Below the pieces are notes generated by a model, which made no database searches, was not told where the DNA came from, and was given only the letters and a program-made list of their open reading frames with translations. From Verrucomicrobiota bacterium (lineage in GTDB: Bacteria; Verrucomicrobiota; Verrucomicrobiia; Limisphaerales; JADLHS01), in NCBI GenBank assembly GCA_004297495.1, contig SCTL01000568.1, positions 1 to 12,100 of the forward strand: a stretch of 12,100 bases of DNA. Direction: 5' to 3'. Each line of letters begins with the position of its first letter. Position 1 is the first letter of the stretch. The translations under genes were made by a program, and so were the position numbers. Of the stretch, positions 1 through 5,678 are shown in pieces.

Positions 1-171
1 AATGCGTTCAGCCGGAAGTTTGAAAACTTTGAAGCTGCGGTTGCGTTGAACTTCGCGTATTACAATTTCGTGAAAACACACAAGGCAATCCGCATGACTC
101 CGGCAATGGCGGCAGGCATTGAAAGCAGTCATTGGACGGTTGCCGAACTGGTTCAACGCTGTGGCGAATAA
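1..171 (+). CDS. IS1-like transposase, C-terminal fragment (cut by window start)
   Basis: Frame 1 is open from the first base to TAA at 169-171 and gives 56 residues with no start in view, so this is the 3' end of a gene that begins before the window. The peptide contains NAFSRKFENFEAA, then AYYNFVKTHKAIRMTPAMAAGI, and ends TVAELVQRCGE. From family knowledge, an N-F-x-x-x-H-K-x-x-R-x-TPAMAAGI tail is typical of environmental IS1-like DDE transposases, which cut and join the ends of their own insertion sequence. The catalytic residues lie upstream and cannot be checked. The stop overlaps the start of the small downstream gene, which suggests that the two are translated together. Certainty is good for a transposase tail and moderate for the exact IS family. 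Confidence 0.72.
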   Translation, partial: NAFSRKFENFEAAVALNFAYYNFVKTHKAIRMTPAMAAGIESSHWTVAELVQRCGE

Positions 172-484
172 GCAAGACTATCTAGCAAGGCTTCAAGTTG
201 CCATTTCGCATTTGCATAACTGCGGTGCGACATGGCGCGAATCCGCGCCCGTGCGCGAAATCTTTCAGGGCAAAACCATCTGGCAAGGGGATGTTGAAGT
301 CTTTGATCTAAGCGGACACCCAAAGGCCAAGCGCGCTTATGGATGGTCGCACCCCGAAGGACCGGACAACAAGGGCGAGCGGTTTGTTGCCGTGTTGGAA
401 ATCCCGCCAGTGGTTTCACCGGAAACGGCGGTAAAAGTTTCAATCGTTAGCGACATCAAATCGGGAAAAGTCCAACCGTCGTGA
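161..484 (+). CDS. Small conserved hypothetical protein coupled to the transposase
   Basis: I choose GTG at 161 as the start (107 residues, beginning MANKQDYLARLQVAISHLHN), because it sits on the last codons of the transposase (11-bp overlap), a usual layout for translational coupling. A TTG at 119 would add 14 residues that only read through the transposase codons. No clear Shine-Dalgarno is visible. The protein is soluble-looking, with an N-terminal helix holding an H-x-H-N-C-G segment (about residues 17-22), then VFDLSGHPKAKRAYGWSH and a VAVLEIPPVVSPETAVKVS segment that reads like beta strands. I recall similar hypothetical proteins next to IS1-like transposases and elsewhere, but no function is known to me. 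It could be an IS accessory gene or a host gene beside the IS end. The strong codon-level conservation pattern argues that it is real; its role is unknown. Confidence 0.7.
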   Translation: MANKQDYLARLQVAISHLHNCGATWRESAPVREIFQGKTIWQGDVEVFDLSGHPKAKRAYGWSHPEGPDNKGERFVAVLEIPPVVSPETAVKVSIVSDIKSGKVQPS

Positions 485-616
485 AGTTTCGGATTTCAAT
501 TTAAGGCACTACCGCCAAACCTTATCGTTTGCTCGCTCGTAGTCGCTACCACTATTCTCTCGGCATCATTCTATTTTTTTGGGCGGAGGCGGTTTATCTT
601 AATCTGTAAACGTGTC

Positions 617-715
617 ACCTAACAAGTCGCCGGAGCCAACCGCCGTTGGCGCTGTCAGTTCCGCTGTCGCGGTTCACGCCGCGAGTCGGCGGTGGCTCCG
701 CTTTCTACGTTAGGC
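617..715 (+). other. Integron attC recombination site 1
   Basis: The left core ACCTAAC (617-623) fits the R'' consensus RYYYAAC, and the right core GTTAGGC (709-715) fits R' GTTRRRY. Inside these, 629-644 (GCCGGAGCCAACCGCC) pairs with 688-701 (GGCGGTGGCTCCGC) over the full arm, except for one extra C and one extra A on the left. On the bottom strand these become an unpaired G and T, the extrahelical bases that orient recombination in known attC sites. A further 5-bp stem (668-672 with 679-683) lies in the variable central region. At 99 bp it is within the usual attC range (about 57-141). Integron integrase would cut between G709 and T710. The structural match is strong; activity is untested. 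Confidence 0.85.
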
Positions 716-1175
716 CACTATGAGCAACGCCATCTTCCTCGTGCTGGGCTTGTGGTTCGCTTTGGCTGTTTTTATCCCTCGCCTCAGATGGCGATGGGCG
801 GGCACTCGCGTTACCTGCGGACCGGTTTGGGAGTTTATTGCTAGCATAGCCTGCCTGAGTGCGGCGTTGCGGGACATATATCGTGATTCCATTTCAGCTC
901 GCACATACAGTCTGCTTGGTTGGCTCAGCCTCACATGTTTGATTGTTACGGTTGTTGGCCACATTATCGTCCGACGCAGAATCAGGCGAGCGAGTGATTG
1001 GAAGCAGGATTTGCAGAAGCAGATGATTAAAAGAGTATGACGATTTTGTGGCCTACCCTGCGCTGCAGCGAACCCGGTGGGCGGGCCGCGGTTGCAATCG
1101 TCGCATCCCGTGCGCAGATGGAACAACAGTCTCGCTGCACCGCTTCGCGGCTGCTGGGTCGCTGAGCTCGGGTCG
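710..1175 (+). mobile_element. Integron gene cassette with one small gene
   Basis: Defined by the predicted cut points in the R' cores of the two flanking attC sites (after G709 and after G1175), the 466-bp unit starts TTAGGC, encodes one forward gene that begins ten bases in, and ends with its own attC. This is the standard one-gene, 3'-attC arrangement of an integron cassette. The cassette carries no visible promoter, as is normal. The integrase gene and attI, expected on the left, are not in the window. Confidence 0.8.
720..1040 (+). CDS. Cassette-encoded small membrane protein, unknown function
   Basis: 106 residues from an ATG only a few bases after the attC core, with no Shine-Dalgarno, as in many cassette genes. 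Three hydrophobic stretches are visible: about residues 4-20 (LVLGLWFALAVFI), 35-52 (WEFIASIACLSAAL) and 64-84 (LLGWLSLTCLIVTVVGHIIV). A strongly basic tail follows (RRRIRRASDWKQ), which by the positive-inside rule should be cytoplasmic. An R-W-R-W pair follows the first segment. The protein is therefore probably an inner-membrane protein. I do not recognise a family. A reading frame on the opposite strand (710-1186) covers the same DNA, but the position of this one relative to both attC sites favours the forward gene. It ends ten bases before attC 2. Confidence 0.7.
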   Translation: MSNAIFLVLGLWFALAVFIPRLRWRWAGTRVTCGPVWEFIASIACLSAALRDIYRDSISARTYSLLGWLSLTCLIVTVVGHIIVRRRIRRASDWKQDLQKQMIKRV

Positions 1176-1181
1176 TTAGGC
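1051..1181 (+). other. Integron attC recombination site 2
   Basis: The right core GTTAGGC (1175-1181) is identical to that of site 1. The left core GCCTACC (1051-1057) differs from the exact complement GCCTAAC at one base. The inner arms 1062-1075 (GCTGCAGCGAACCC) and 1156-1167 (GGGTCGCTGAGC) pair fully once one G and one A on the left are left out, again giving two unpaired bases on one side. At 131 bp it is long but within the known range, with a larger central region (1076-1155). It closes the cassette that starts at 710. Confidence 0.78.
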
Positions 1182-1331
1182 TGCAAAGCTCCCGTCGGTC
1201 TTTGATCCTGCCGCCGTGCCTATCCGTGTCCGTCGCGATTGAATTCGCCGTCGCCGGTCTTCGCCCTTGACCGTGCCCGCGCCGCCACATTCCAGCTTTC
1301 TCACCATTGCGCGCAAAGTTAAGCTTGCGGC

Positions 1332-2483
1332 ATGACGGTTGCCGAAATCCTCGCCAACGAAGAATTGCGCCAGCACGAATTTCCGGTCACGCGCGAAAAG
1401 ATTTTTCTCGCGCACGCGGGCGATTGTCCCCTGCCCCGGCGCGTGGCGGAAGCAGTGGCCGCGTACGCCCGCCAGTCCACCACCGGCGATCAGGAGGCGT
1501 TCCTGTTTCCGGACGGACTGGCCGACGGACGCAAGCTCGTCGCGCAGTTGCTGAATTGTCAGGACGATGAAGTGGCATTCGTCGGACCGACTTCGCTCGG
1601 CTTGAGTCTCGTAGCCAGCGGATTGAAGTTCCGTCGCGGCGACAACGTGCTGATCTACCACGATGATTTCCCCGCGAATGTCTATCCGTGGATGGCGCTG
1701 GCGGAACGCGGCGTGGAAGTGCGCCTGCTGAACACGCGCGGGCTGGGCCTGTTGCGCACGCGCGACGTCACCGGCCAGGTGGACGAAAACACCCGGCTGG
1801 TGGCGCTGGCTTCGTGTCATTTCCTCAGCGGCTTCCGGATTGATCACGCGGCGATTGGAAAATTTCTGCGTGCGCGAAAAGTTCTTTTCTGTCTCGACGC
1901 GATTCAAACGCTCGGCGCGTTTCCCACCACGGTCGAGCACGTGGACGTGCTGGCGGCGGACGCGCACAAGTGGTTGCTCGGCCCGTGCGGCGCGGGCGTG
2001 CTTTACGTGCGCAAGGAGGTGCAGCCGCTCATCAACCCGCCGCTCTACGGCTGGCACAACGTGCGGTGTCCGGATTACGTGGCCCAGGAGGGAATCGTCT
2101 GGCGCGGCGGCGCGAAGAAGTTCGAGGCCGGCTCGGCGAACTTGCTGGGCTTCGCCGGTTTGATGGCGGGCGTGAAACTGGCGCTCGATCTGGGCGTGGA
2201 AAACATCGCGGCGGAACTGTTGCGTAAACGCGCGTGGCTGGTGCCGGCGTTGCAGGCGAAGGGTTATTCGGTGTTGCACTCAGACGCCCCACCGGAACAC
2301 GCGAGCGGAATCATTTCGTTCTTCAAACCGGAGACGGACCTCGGGGCGCTGCACGAGAGATTGCTCGCCGCGAGTATCGTGACGTCACTGCGGAAGGATC
2401 GGAAAGGCCAGCGTTATCTCCGGCTCTCCCCGCATTTCTACAACACGGACGCGGAGTTGCAGCGGATGTTGGACTTGGCCTAA
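1332..2483 (+). CDS. Aminotransferase class V-fold PLP-dependent enzyme
   Basis: 383 residues, close to the usual length for fold-type I PLP enzymes of the class V group (SufS, isopenicillin-N-epimerase-like and kynureninase-like enzymes). The PLP-binding Lys is K213 in the A-D-A-H-K-W-L motif, with H212 stacked nearby. D189 and Q192 in C-L-D-A-I-Q are the usual contacts of the PLP ring nitrogen and oxygen. S136-region loops and P86-T87-S88 (GPTSLG) fit the phosphate-binding turn. R364 in R-L-S-P-H-F-Y-N is the expected substrate-carboxylate contact. The active-site Cys loop of SufS-type desulfurases (R-x-G-H-H-C-A) is absent: the equivalent region reads EHASGIISFF, so a SufS assignment is unlikely. 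The substrate cannot be told from sequence. ATG 1332 lacks a clear Shine-Dalgarno. The gene stands alone and converges with the pseudopilin gene. Confidence 0.9.
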   Translation: MTVAEILANEELRQHEFPVTREKIFLAHAGDCPLPRRVAEAVAAYARQSTTGDQEAFLFPDGLADGRKLVAQLLNCQDDEVAFVGPTSLGLSLVASGLKFRRGDNVLIYHDDFPANVYPWMALAERGVEVRLLNTRGLGLLRTRDVTGQVDENTRLVALASCHFLSGFRIDHAAIGKFLRARKVLFCLDAIQTLGAFPTTVEHVDVLAADAHKWLLGPCGAGVLYVRKEVQPLINPPLYGWHNVRCPDYVAQEGIVWRGGAKKFEAGSANLLGFAGLMAGVKLALDLGVENIAAELLRKRAWLVPALQAKGYSVLHSDAPPEHASGIISFFKPETDLGALHERLLAASIVTSLRKDRKGQRYLRLSPHFYNTDAELQRMLDLA

Positions 2484-2530
2484 GACGGTTGCCAAATTAA
2501 TTTTCAGCTACCCGACGAGAATCCTCTCGC

Positions 2531-2574
2531 CCGTCCTTCGTCCGCCCTCACCCCTTCAAAGGGGAGAAGGACGG
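2531..2574. terminator. Nested inverted repeat in a convergent gap
   Basis: A perfect 9-bp outer inverted repeat (CCGTCCTTC 2531-2539 with GAAGGACGG 2566-2574) encloses a perfect 6-bp inner hairpin (CCCCTT 2551-2556 with AAGGGG 2559-2564). It lies between the ends of two genes that run toward each other, where a two-way transcription stop is expected. No long T-run follows on either side, so a Rho-independent stop is not clear. The CCTCACCCC...AAAGGGGAGAAGG wording also resembles dispersed intergenic palindromes of soil bacteria, so it may be a repeat copy that happens to act as a transcript end. Confidence 0.5.
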
Positions 2575-2584
2575 CGTGAGCGTA

Positions 2585-2977
2585 TTACTGAAGTTTGGCG
2601 TTATGATCGGTCCCGTCCCAGTTGTCACATGTCGGCGCCAGATTCAACGTGTTCAGCGTGTATCCCTTCAGCGGCGCGCCGGGACCGGACAACGGACAAT
2701 AGATGCCCGCAACTGAACCGGCGCTGCCTCGCCCCAAAAACGGCTGGATGTCCGCCGATCCCGGCGTCGAGCCCGCGGCGGCACCCGTTTCCAAGCCCCA
2801 TTGTTGCTTGGCGGCGTCAATCTGCCGAAGATTGTTAATGCAAGCGTTGGTCTGAGCGTTTTTGCGCGCTTTGACGAAGTTAGGGATCGCGATGGCAGCC
2901 AGGAGTCCGATGATGGCCACTACGATCATGATTTCCACGAGCGTAAAGCCAGTGGCGCTGTTGCTTTTGATTTTCAT
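2585..2977 (-). CDS. Type II secretion/type IV pilus-like pseudopilin
   Basis: 130 residues starting MKIKSNSATG, then FTLVEIMIVVAIIGLLAAIA. This is the class III prepilin signal: a short basic leader, cleavage by prepilin peptidase between G10 and F11, N-methylation of the new Phe, and Glu at mature position 5 (E15). The hydrophobic helix (about 11-32) anchors the subunit in the inner membrane before assembly into a fibre. The globular part starts with an A-C-I-N-N-L-R-Q-I-D-A-A-K-Q-Q-W helix (about 44-60), a pattern common in the many short pseudopilins of Verrucomicrobiota and Planctomycetota. Two further Cys (about residues 94 and 117) could pair. AGGGA lies 5 bases before the ATG (2983-2987 on this strand). 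No other secretion gene is near, so its fibre system is encoded elsewhere. Confidence 0.92.
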   Translation of the reverse strand: MKIKSNSATGFTLVEIMIVVAIIGLLAAIAIPNFVKARKNAQTNACINNLRQIDAAKQQWGLETGAAAGSTPGSADIQPFLGRGSAGSVAGIYCPLSGPGAPLKGYTLNTLNLAPTCDNWDGTDHNAKLQ

Positions 2978-3003
2978 AACTGTCCCTGCTTCCTACGAGC
3001 GGC

Positions 3004-3066
3004 GTGAACCGGGCAACGTGCGGGTCATAATGATTACATTTCGTGGTTCACTGATTGCACGTTGCC
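3004..3066 (-). promoter_or_regulatory. Interleaved inverted repeats in the pseudopilin leader
   Basis: Two perfect inverted repeats overlap in an A-B-A'-B' order: GTGAACC (3004-3010) with GGTTCAC (3045-3051), and GGCAACGTGC (3012-3021) with GCACGTTGCC (3057-3066). They lie 27-89 bases upstream of the pseudopilin ATG, on its leader strand. In RNA the stems would form a pseudoknot or two mutually exclusive hairpins. The connecting loops (5, 23 and 1 bases on the minus strand) make full simultaneous pairing hard, which favours the alternative-fold reading. They could instead be protein-binding dyads in DNA. No known riboswitch class is recognised. A 10-bp perfect repeat at this distance could occur by chance somewhere in 12 kb. 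Confidence 0.35.
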
Positions 3067-3575
3067 GACCGCGCGGGCCAGCCTAAACAAAATCGGCTAT
3101 AACGCAAGTCTCGGACATACCTTGCTGTACCGAGTTTCTTCCGTAAAGTCCCGGAATTAAGGCTCTTTATCCAATCTCAGCCGTGTACGCGTAAGCCGAT
3201 AGATTGGGAAGCCTGACTCGGTTCCCAGGCGAATCCGCGTCTGTGACAAATGACCGTCCAGGCTGTCTTCCAGATAAAACGCCTCCTACTTCTTCCGGGT
3301 TGTCGCGCGGTTCATGCCGCAATCCGAAACGGTTTTGCCATCCCGCGCAGTTTCGCGTCACCGATCGGCAGTCGTCGTGCGAGTTTCCAAGGCTGCCGTA
3401 TCGCCGACTTCCAAACCGCTAAGGAATGCAAAGCCGCTGGCGGCGGGTTCCGAAATTCGCGAAACAGCAAACGTGGAACTCTGCGCTGCTTCGGCTGCGC
3501 TTTGCCCGCTGTGGTTTTCGTGGGTTGGAATTTTTCCGGCTCGCGCCGGGCGACGCTTTCCCATATCTCTGGCGC
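3067..3575. other. Non-coding stretch between pseudopilin and ZIP transporter
   Basis: About 510 bases upstream of both divergent genes. Frames here are short or lack protein-like composition, and the 50-codon upstream extension of the ZIP frame (from 3426) looks non-coding. Visible structure: a 7-bp inverted repeat CCAATCT (3171-3177) with AGATTGG (3201-3207), followed by competing short stems GCCTG/CAGGC (3211-3215 with 3226-3230) and GGGAA/TTCCC (3206-3210 with 3222-3226). I see no tRNA and no recognisable riboswitch. Promoters for both flanking genes must lie in it, but no box pair is convincing. Confidence 0.5.
3381..3419. repeat. Possible dispersed intergenic repeat remnant
   Basis: The segment GAGTTTCCAAGGC, then TGCCGTATCGCCGA, then CTTCCAAACCGC contains two related half-units (TTTCCAAGGC and CTTCCAAACC) around a GCCGTATCGCCG core. 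From memory, similar 'tgccgtatcgccgac...' wording recurs between genes of soil Verrucomicrobiota and related bacteria. Only one copy is in the window, so this cannot be tested here. Confidence 0.25.
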
Positions 3576-4469
3576 ATGACTTCTGCCGTGTGGCTGCTCA
3601 TCGTTTATTGCGCGCTCGTGCTGCTTGCGTCGCTCGCGGGCGGCTGGCTGCCGTTGCTGGTGCGGCTCACGCACACGCGGTTGCAGGCCGCCATCAGTTT
3701 CGTGGCGGGGCTGATGCTCGGCATTGCGCTGTTACAATTTCTGACGCACGCCACGGAACAATTGCAATCCGTCCACCGTGCCGTCGCGTGGACGCTGGCC
3801 GGATTCCTCGCCATGTTTTTCCTGCAACGCTTCTTTCATTTTCACCATCACGATCTGGCTGAGGGCGATCCCGAAGATTGCTGTCACGACCATCCCGAAC
3901 CGCACGCGCATGATCACTCCCACACCCTGGCGGAACGGTCTGCCTCGCAACTTTCCTGGGCCGGCACGGCGCTGGGACTTTCGTTGCACTCGCTGCTGGA
4001 CGGTCTTGCCCTCGCCGCGGCGGTTACGGCCGGCACGCGCGGCAGCACCGGGTGGACGGGTTTTGGCGTGGCGCTCGCGGTGATCTTGCACAAACCTTTC
4101 GATGCGATGGCCGTGGCGACGTTGATGGCAGCGGGTGGCAAGACGCGCTCGTCGCGACACTGGCTCAACGTTTTTTTCGCGCTCGCCACGCCGCTGGGGG
4201 CGGGATTGTTTTTTCTGGGAGCCAGCCAGTTTGCCGATTCCAATGCCTCATTCCTCGGCTGCGCCCTGGCGTTTTGCGCGGGGACATTTCTTTGCATCGC
4301 GTGCAGCGACCTGTTGCCGGAATTACAGTTTCACTCGCACGACCGGGTCAAACTTTCCCTCGCCCTCCTCGCGGGATTGGCGGTGGCTTTGTTGTTGGCG
4401 AAGATCGAGTCGCATGATGCGCCCACGCGCGTGACGAGTGAGTTGCCCGCCGCCGCAGCGTCGAAGTAG
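3576..4469 (+). CDS. ZIP-family divalent metal transporter
   Basis: 297 residues from ATG 3576 (MTSAVWLLIVYCALVLLASL), the first start that opens directly into a membrane segment. About eight hydrophobic helices are visible (near 5-25, 36-55, 69-87, 126-150, 160-183, 197-216, 226-247, 258-275). The ZIP signature helices are present: H-S-L-L-D-G (H138, D142, G143) in helix 4 and H-K-P-F-D (H172, D176) in helix 5, which form the metal path. A third acidic site is C-S-D-L-L-P-E (D245, E249) near helix 7. The loop between helices 3 and 4 (about 88-117) is rich in His, Asp and Cys and should bind metal, as in other ZIPs. It probably moves Zn(II) or a similar cation into the cytoplasm; the exact metal is not decided. 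No metal-regulator site is recognised upstream. Confidence 0.88.
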   Translation: MTSAVWLLIVYCALVLLASLAGGWLPLLVRLTHTRLQAAISFVAGLMLGIALLQFLTHATEQLQSVHRAVAWTLAGFLAMFFLQRFFHFHHHDLAEGDPEDCCHDHPEPHAHDHSHTLAERSASQLSWAGTALGLSLHSLLDGLALAAAVTAGTRGSTGWTGFGVALAVILHKPFDAMAVATLMAAGGKTRSSRHWLNVFFALATPLGAGLFFLGASQFADSNASFLGCALAFCAGTFLCIACSDLLPELQFHSHDRVKLSLALLAGLAVALLLAKIESHDAPTRVTSELPAAAASK

Positions 4470-4562
4470 CGCATCCCCGCCAAACGCAGCGCACGCGCCT
4501 TACCATCAGCATTACGACAATTGAAATTCATTCACTGAACCAAACTGTTAGAAAAAATTCCT

Positions 4563-4578
4563 TGTGAAAAATTTCACG
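4563..4578 (+). promoter_or_regulatory. CRP-like palindrome upstream of the atp operon
   Basis: TGTGA (4563-4567), six bases, then TCACG (4574-4578) matches nine of ten fixed bases of the CRP-family site TGTGA-N6-TCACA. The core also reads as GTGAAA-AA-TTTCAC. It is centred about 87 bases before the atpB ATG, in an AT-rich stretch of an otherwise GC-rich gap, where the operon promoter is expected. A weak TTGTGA (4562-4567) / TAATCT (4584-4589) pair overlaps it, spaced 16 bases. Whether this organism has a matching CRP/FNR-type regulator is unknown. Confidence 0.35.
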
Positions 4579-4624
4579 CCGCGTAATCTCTGCGGCTCTC
4601 CGGCGAAAAGCTGGTTCGTGAATT

Positions 4625-4639
4625 GAGGGCCTCGCCCTC
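4625..4639 (+). promoter_or_regulatory. Short hairpin just before atpB
   Basis: GAGGGC (4625-4630) and GCCCTC (4634-4639) form a perfect 6-bp stem with a CTC loop, ending 18 bases before the atpB ATG and just upstream of a weak GGA (4650-4652). It could tune ribosome entry or leader stability. There is no T-run, so it is not a classical terminator. Confidence 0.35.
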
Positions 4640-4657
4640 GCAGTATTTTGGAACTTG

Positions 4658-5614
4658 ATGCGACTGCTCAAACTCATTTCTGTCGGTGCGCTGCTGATGT
4701 TGTTGACGGCAAAATTGTCGTCGGCCTTCGGCGAAGAACCCGTGGCCACGGGAGCGGAACACGCGGCCCAGGCCGCCGAAGGTCATGCCGCTCATGCCGA
4801 GCATCACGAAGGTCTGCCCGCCGCCGCTCCCCACATCCAGGTTGGTCCGTTCAGCGTCACCAACTCGATGATCATGACCTGGCTCGTCGCCATCGGCATC
4901 ATCGTGTTTGCGCAAGTGGCAACGCGGAACATTCAAGCCGTGCCGTCCGGCGCGCAGAATTTTTGGGAGTGGCTGGTCGAAGGGCTCTACAGTTTTCTTG
5001 AAGGCATCATCGGTCACGAACTCGTGAAGAAAACGTTTTGGTTCTTCGCCACGATTTTCATTTTCATTCTGTTCACCAACTGGGCCGGCCTGTTCCCGGG
5101 CGTCGGCACCATCGGCTACGGCACCCCGGACGCCGACGGCAGTTTGCATCACATCACACGTCCGTTGCTGCGCGGCGTGAACGCGGACCTGAACATGACG
5201 CTGGCGATGGCCATCGTGTTCTTCGTTTGCTGGACAGTCTGGGCATTGCAGGCAAACGGCCCGGGCGGATTTATCCTTCACCTGTTTGGTCCGAAGGGCG
5301 ATACGACTGGCGCGTTGAAGGCGTTGATGGTCGTGGTGTTCATTGTGGTCGGTGTGCTCGAAGTGGTCTCAATTCTTTTCCGTCCGGTTTCACTCAGCTT
5401 CCGTCTCTACGGAAACATTTTCGCCGGCGAAAATATGTTGGAAGCGATGGCAACGATGGGCGGGCCGGCGTTCGGCTGGCTGCTCGCGCTGCCGTTTTAC
5501 GCGATGGAACTGTTGGTCGGTGTGGTTCAGGCGCTGGTGTTCATGCTGCTGACGGCGGTGTTCACGCTGCTGATTTGCACGCACGAAGAAGGTCACGAGC
5601 ACGCGCATCATTAA
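4658..5614 (+). CDS. atpB: F1Fo ATP synthase subunit a
   Basis: 318 residues. Subunit a forms the stator half-channels that load and unload protons on the c-ring. The essential Arg is R249 in L-S-F-R-L-Y-G-N (E. coli aR210). The second channel residue E258 (E. coli aE219) and Q291 (aQ252) are at the right spacing, and E284 sits where E. coli has H245. N-terminal residues 1-23 look like a cleavable signal (LLKLISVGALLMLLTAKLSSA), followed by a His/Ala-rich stretch (34-50), then about five to six membrane helices from residue 68. The C-terminus is again His/Glu-rich. Such an extended N-terminus is known in Bacteroidota and relatives. ATG 4658 is chosen; TTG 4655 would add one residue. First gene of the operon; atpI is absent upstream. 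Confidence 0.95.
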   Translation: MRLLKLISVGALLMLLTAKLSSAFGEEPVATGAEHAAQAAEGHAAHAEHHEGLPAAAPHIQVGPFSVTNSMIMTWLVAIGIIVFAQVATRNIQAVPSGAQNFWEWLVEGLYSFLEGIIGHELVKKTFWFFATIFIFILFTNWAGLFPGVGTIGYGTPDADGSLHHITRPLLRGVNADLNMTLAMAIVFFVCWTVWALQANGPGGFILHLFGPKGDTTGALKALMVVVFIVVGVLEVVSILFRPVSLSFRLYGNIFAGENMLEAMATMGGPAFGWLLALPFYAMELLVGVVQALVFMLLTAVFTLLICTHEEGHEHAHH

Positions 5615-5678
5615 ACAATTTCGTCGCTTTGACCGTGTTCAATCGCGGGAGGCGGCGGGAAAAACGAAAGGTAATAAC

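Larger units (their letters stand above)
1..512 (+). mobile_element. Right-hand part of an insertion sequence (right boundary tentative)
   Basis: The transposase tail and its overlapping partner gene imply that the right part of an IS occupies the window start. No left end is present, so terminal inverted repeats and a target duplication cannot be tested. A possible right end is the GGCACTACC sequence at 504-512, just past the second gene, chosen only because it resembles an IS1-group terminal repeat written inward. The boundary is a guess; the presence of IS-derived sequence is not. Confidence 0.4.

Noticed and set aside
1..1181. CRISPR array or tandem repeats in the accessory region
   Set aside because: The repeats seen are two attC sites that differ in sequence; there are no regularly spaced identical repeats.
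1318..1324. Possible third attC core, GTTAAGC, before the aminotransferase gene
   Set aside because: It fits GTTRRRY, but no complementary inner arm or left core can be found between 1182 and 1317.
1176..2279. Minus-strand 367-codon frame opposite the aminotransferase
   Set aside because: The plus strand encodes a clear PLP enzyme with its catalytic Lys motif; the minus frame is low-complexity Arg/Gln/His-rich.
1332..2483. Assigning the aminotransferase-fold enzyme as SufS cysteine desulfurase
   Set aside because: The Cys-containing active-site loop of SufS/CsdA is not present, so only the fold-level name is supported.
3409..3465. Riboswitch-like wording (ATGCAAAGCC followed by CGGGTTCC) recalling a c-di-GMP-I motif upstream of the ZIP gene
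   Set aside because: The hairpins that should separate and follow the conserved words are missing and the spacing is wrong.
3447..3466. T-arm-like sequence (GGGTTCCGAAATTCG) suggesting a tRNA
   Set aside because: No acceptor, D or anticodon stem can be paired around it.
3426..3575. N-terminal extension of the ZIP transporter from an upstream ATG
   Set aside because: The 50 added residues are Arg/Phe-rich without membrane or family features; ATG 3576 opens directly into the first membrane helix.
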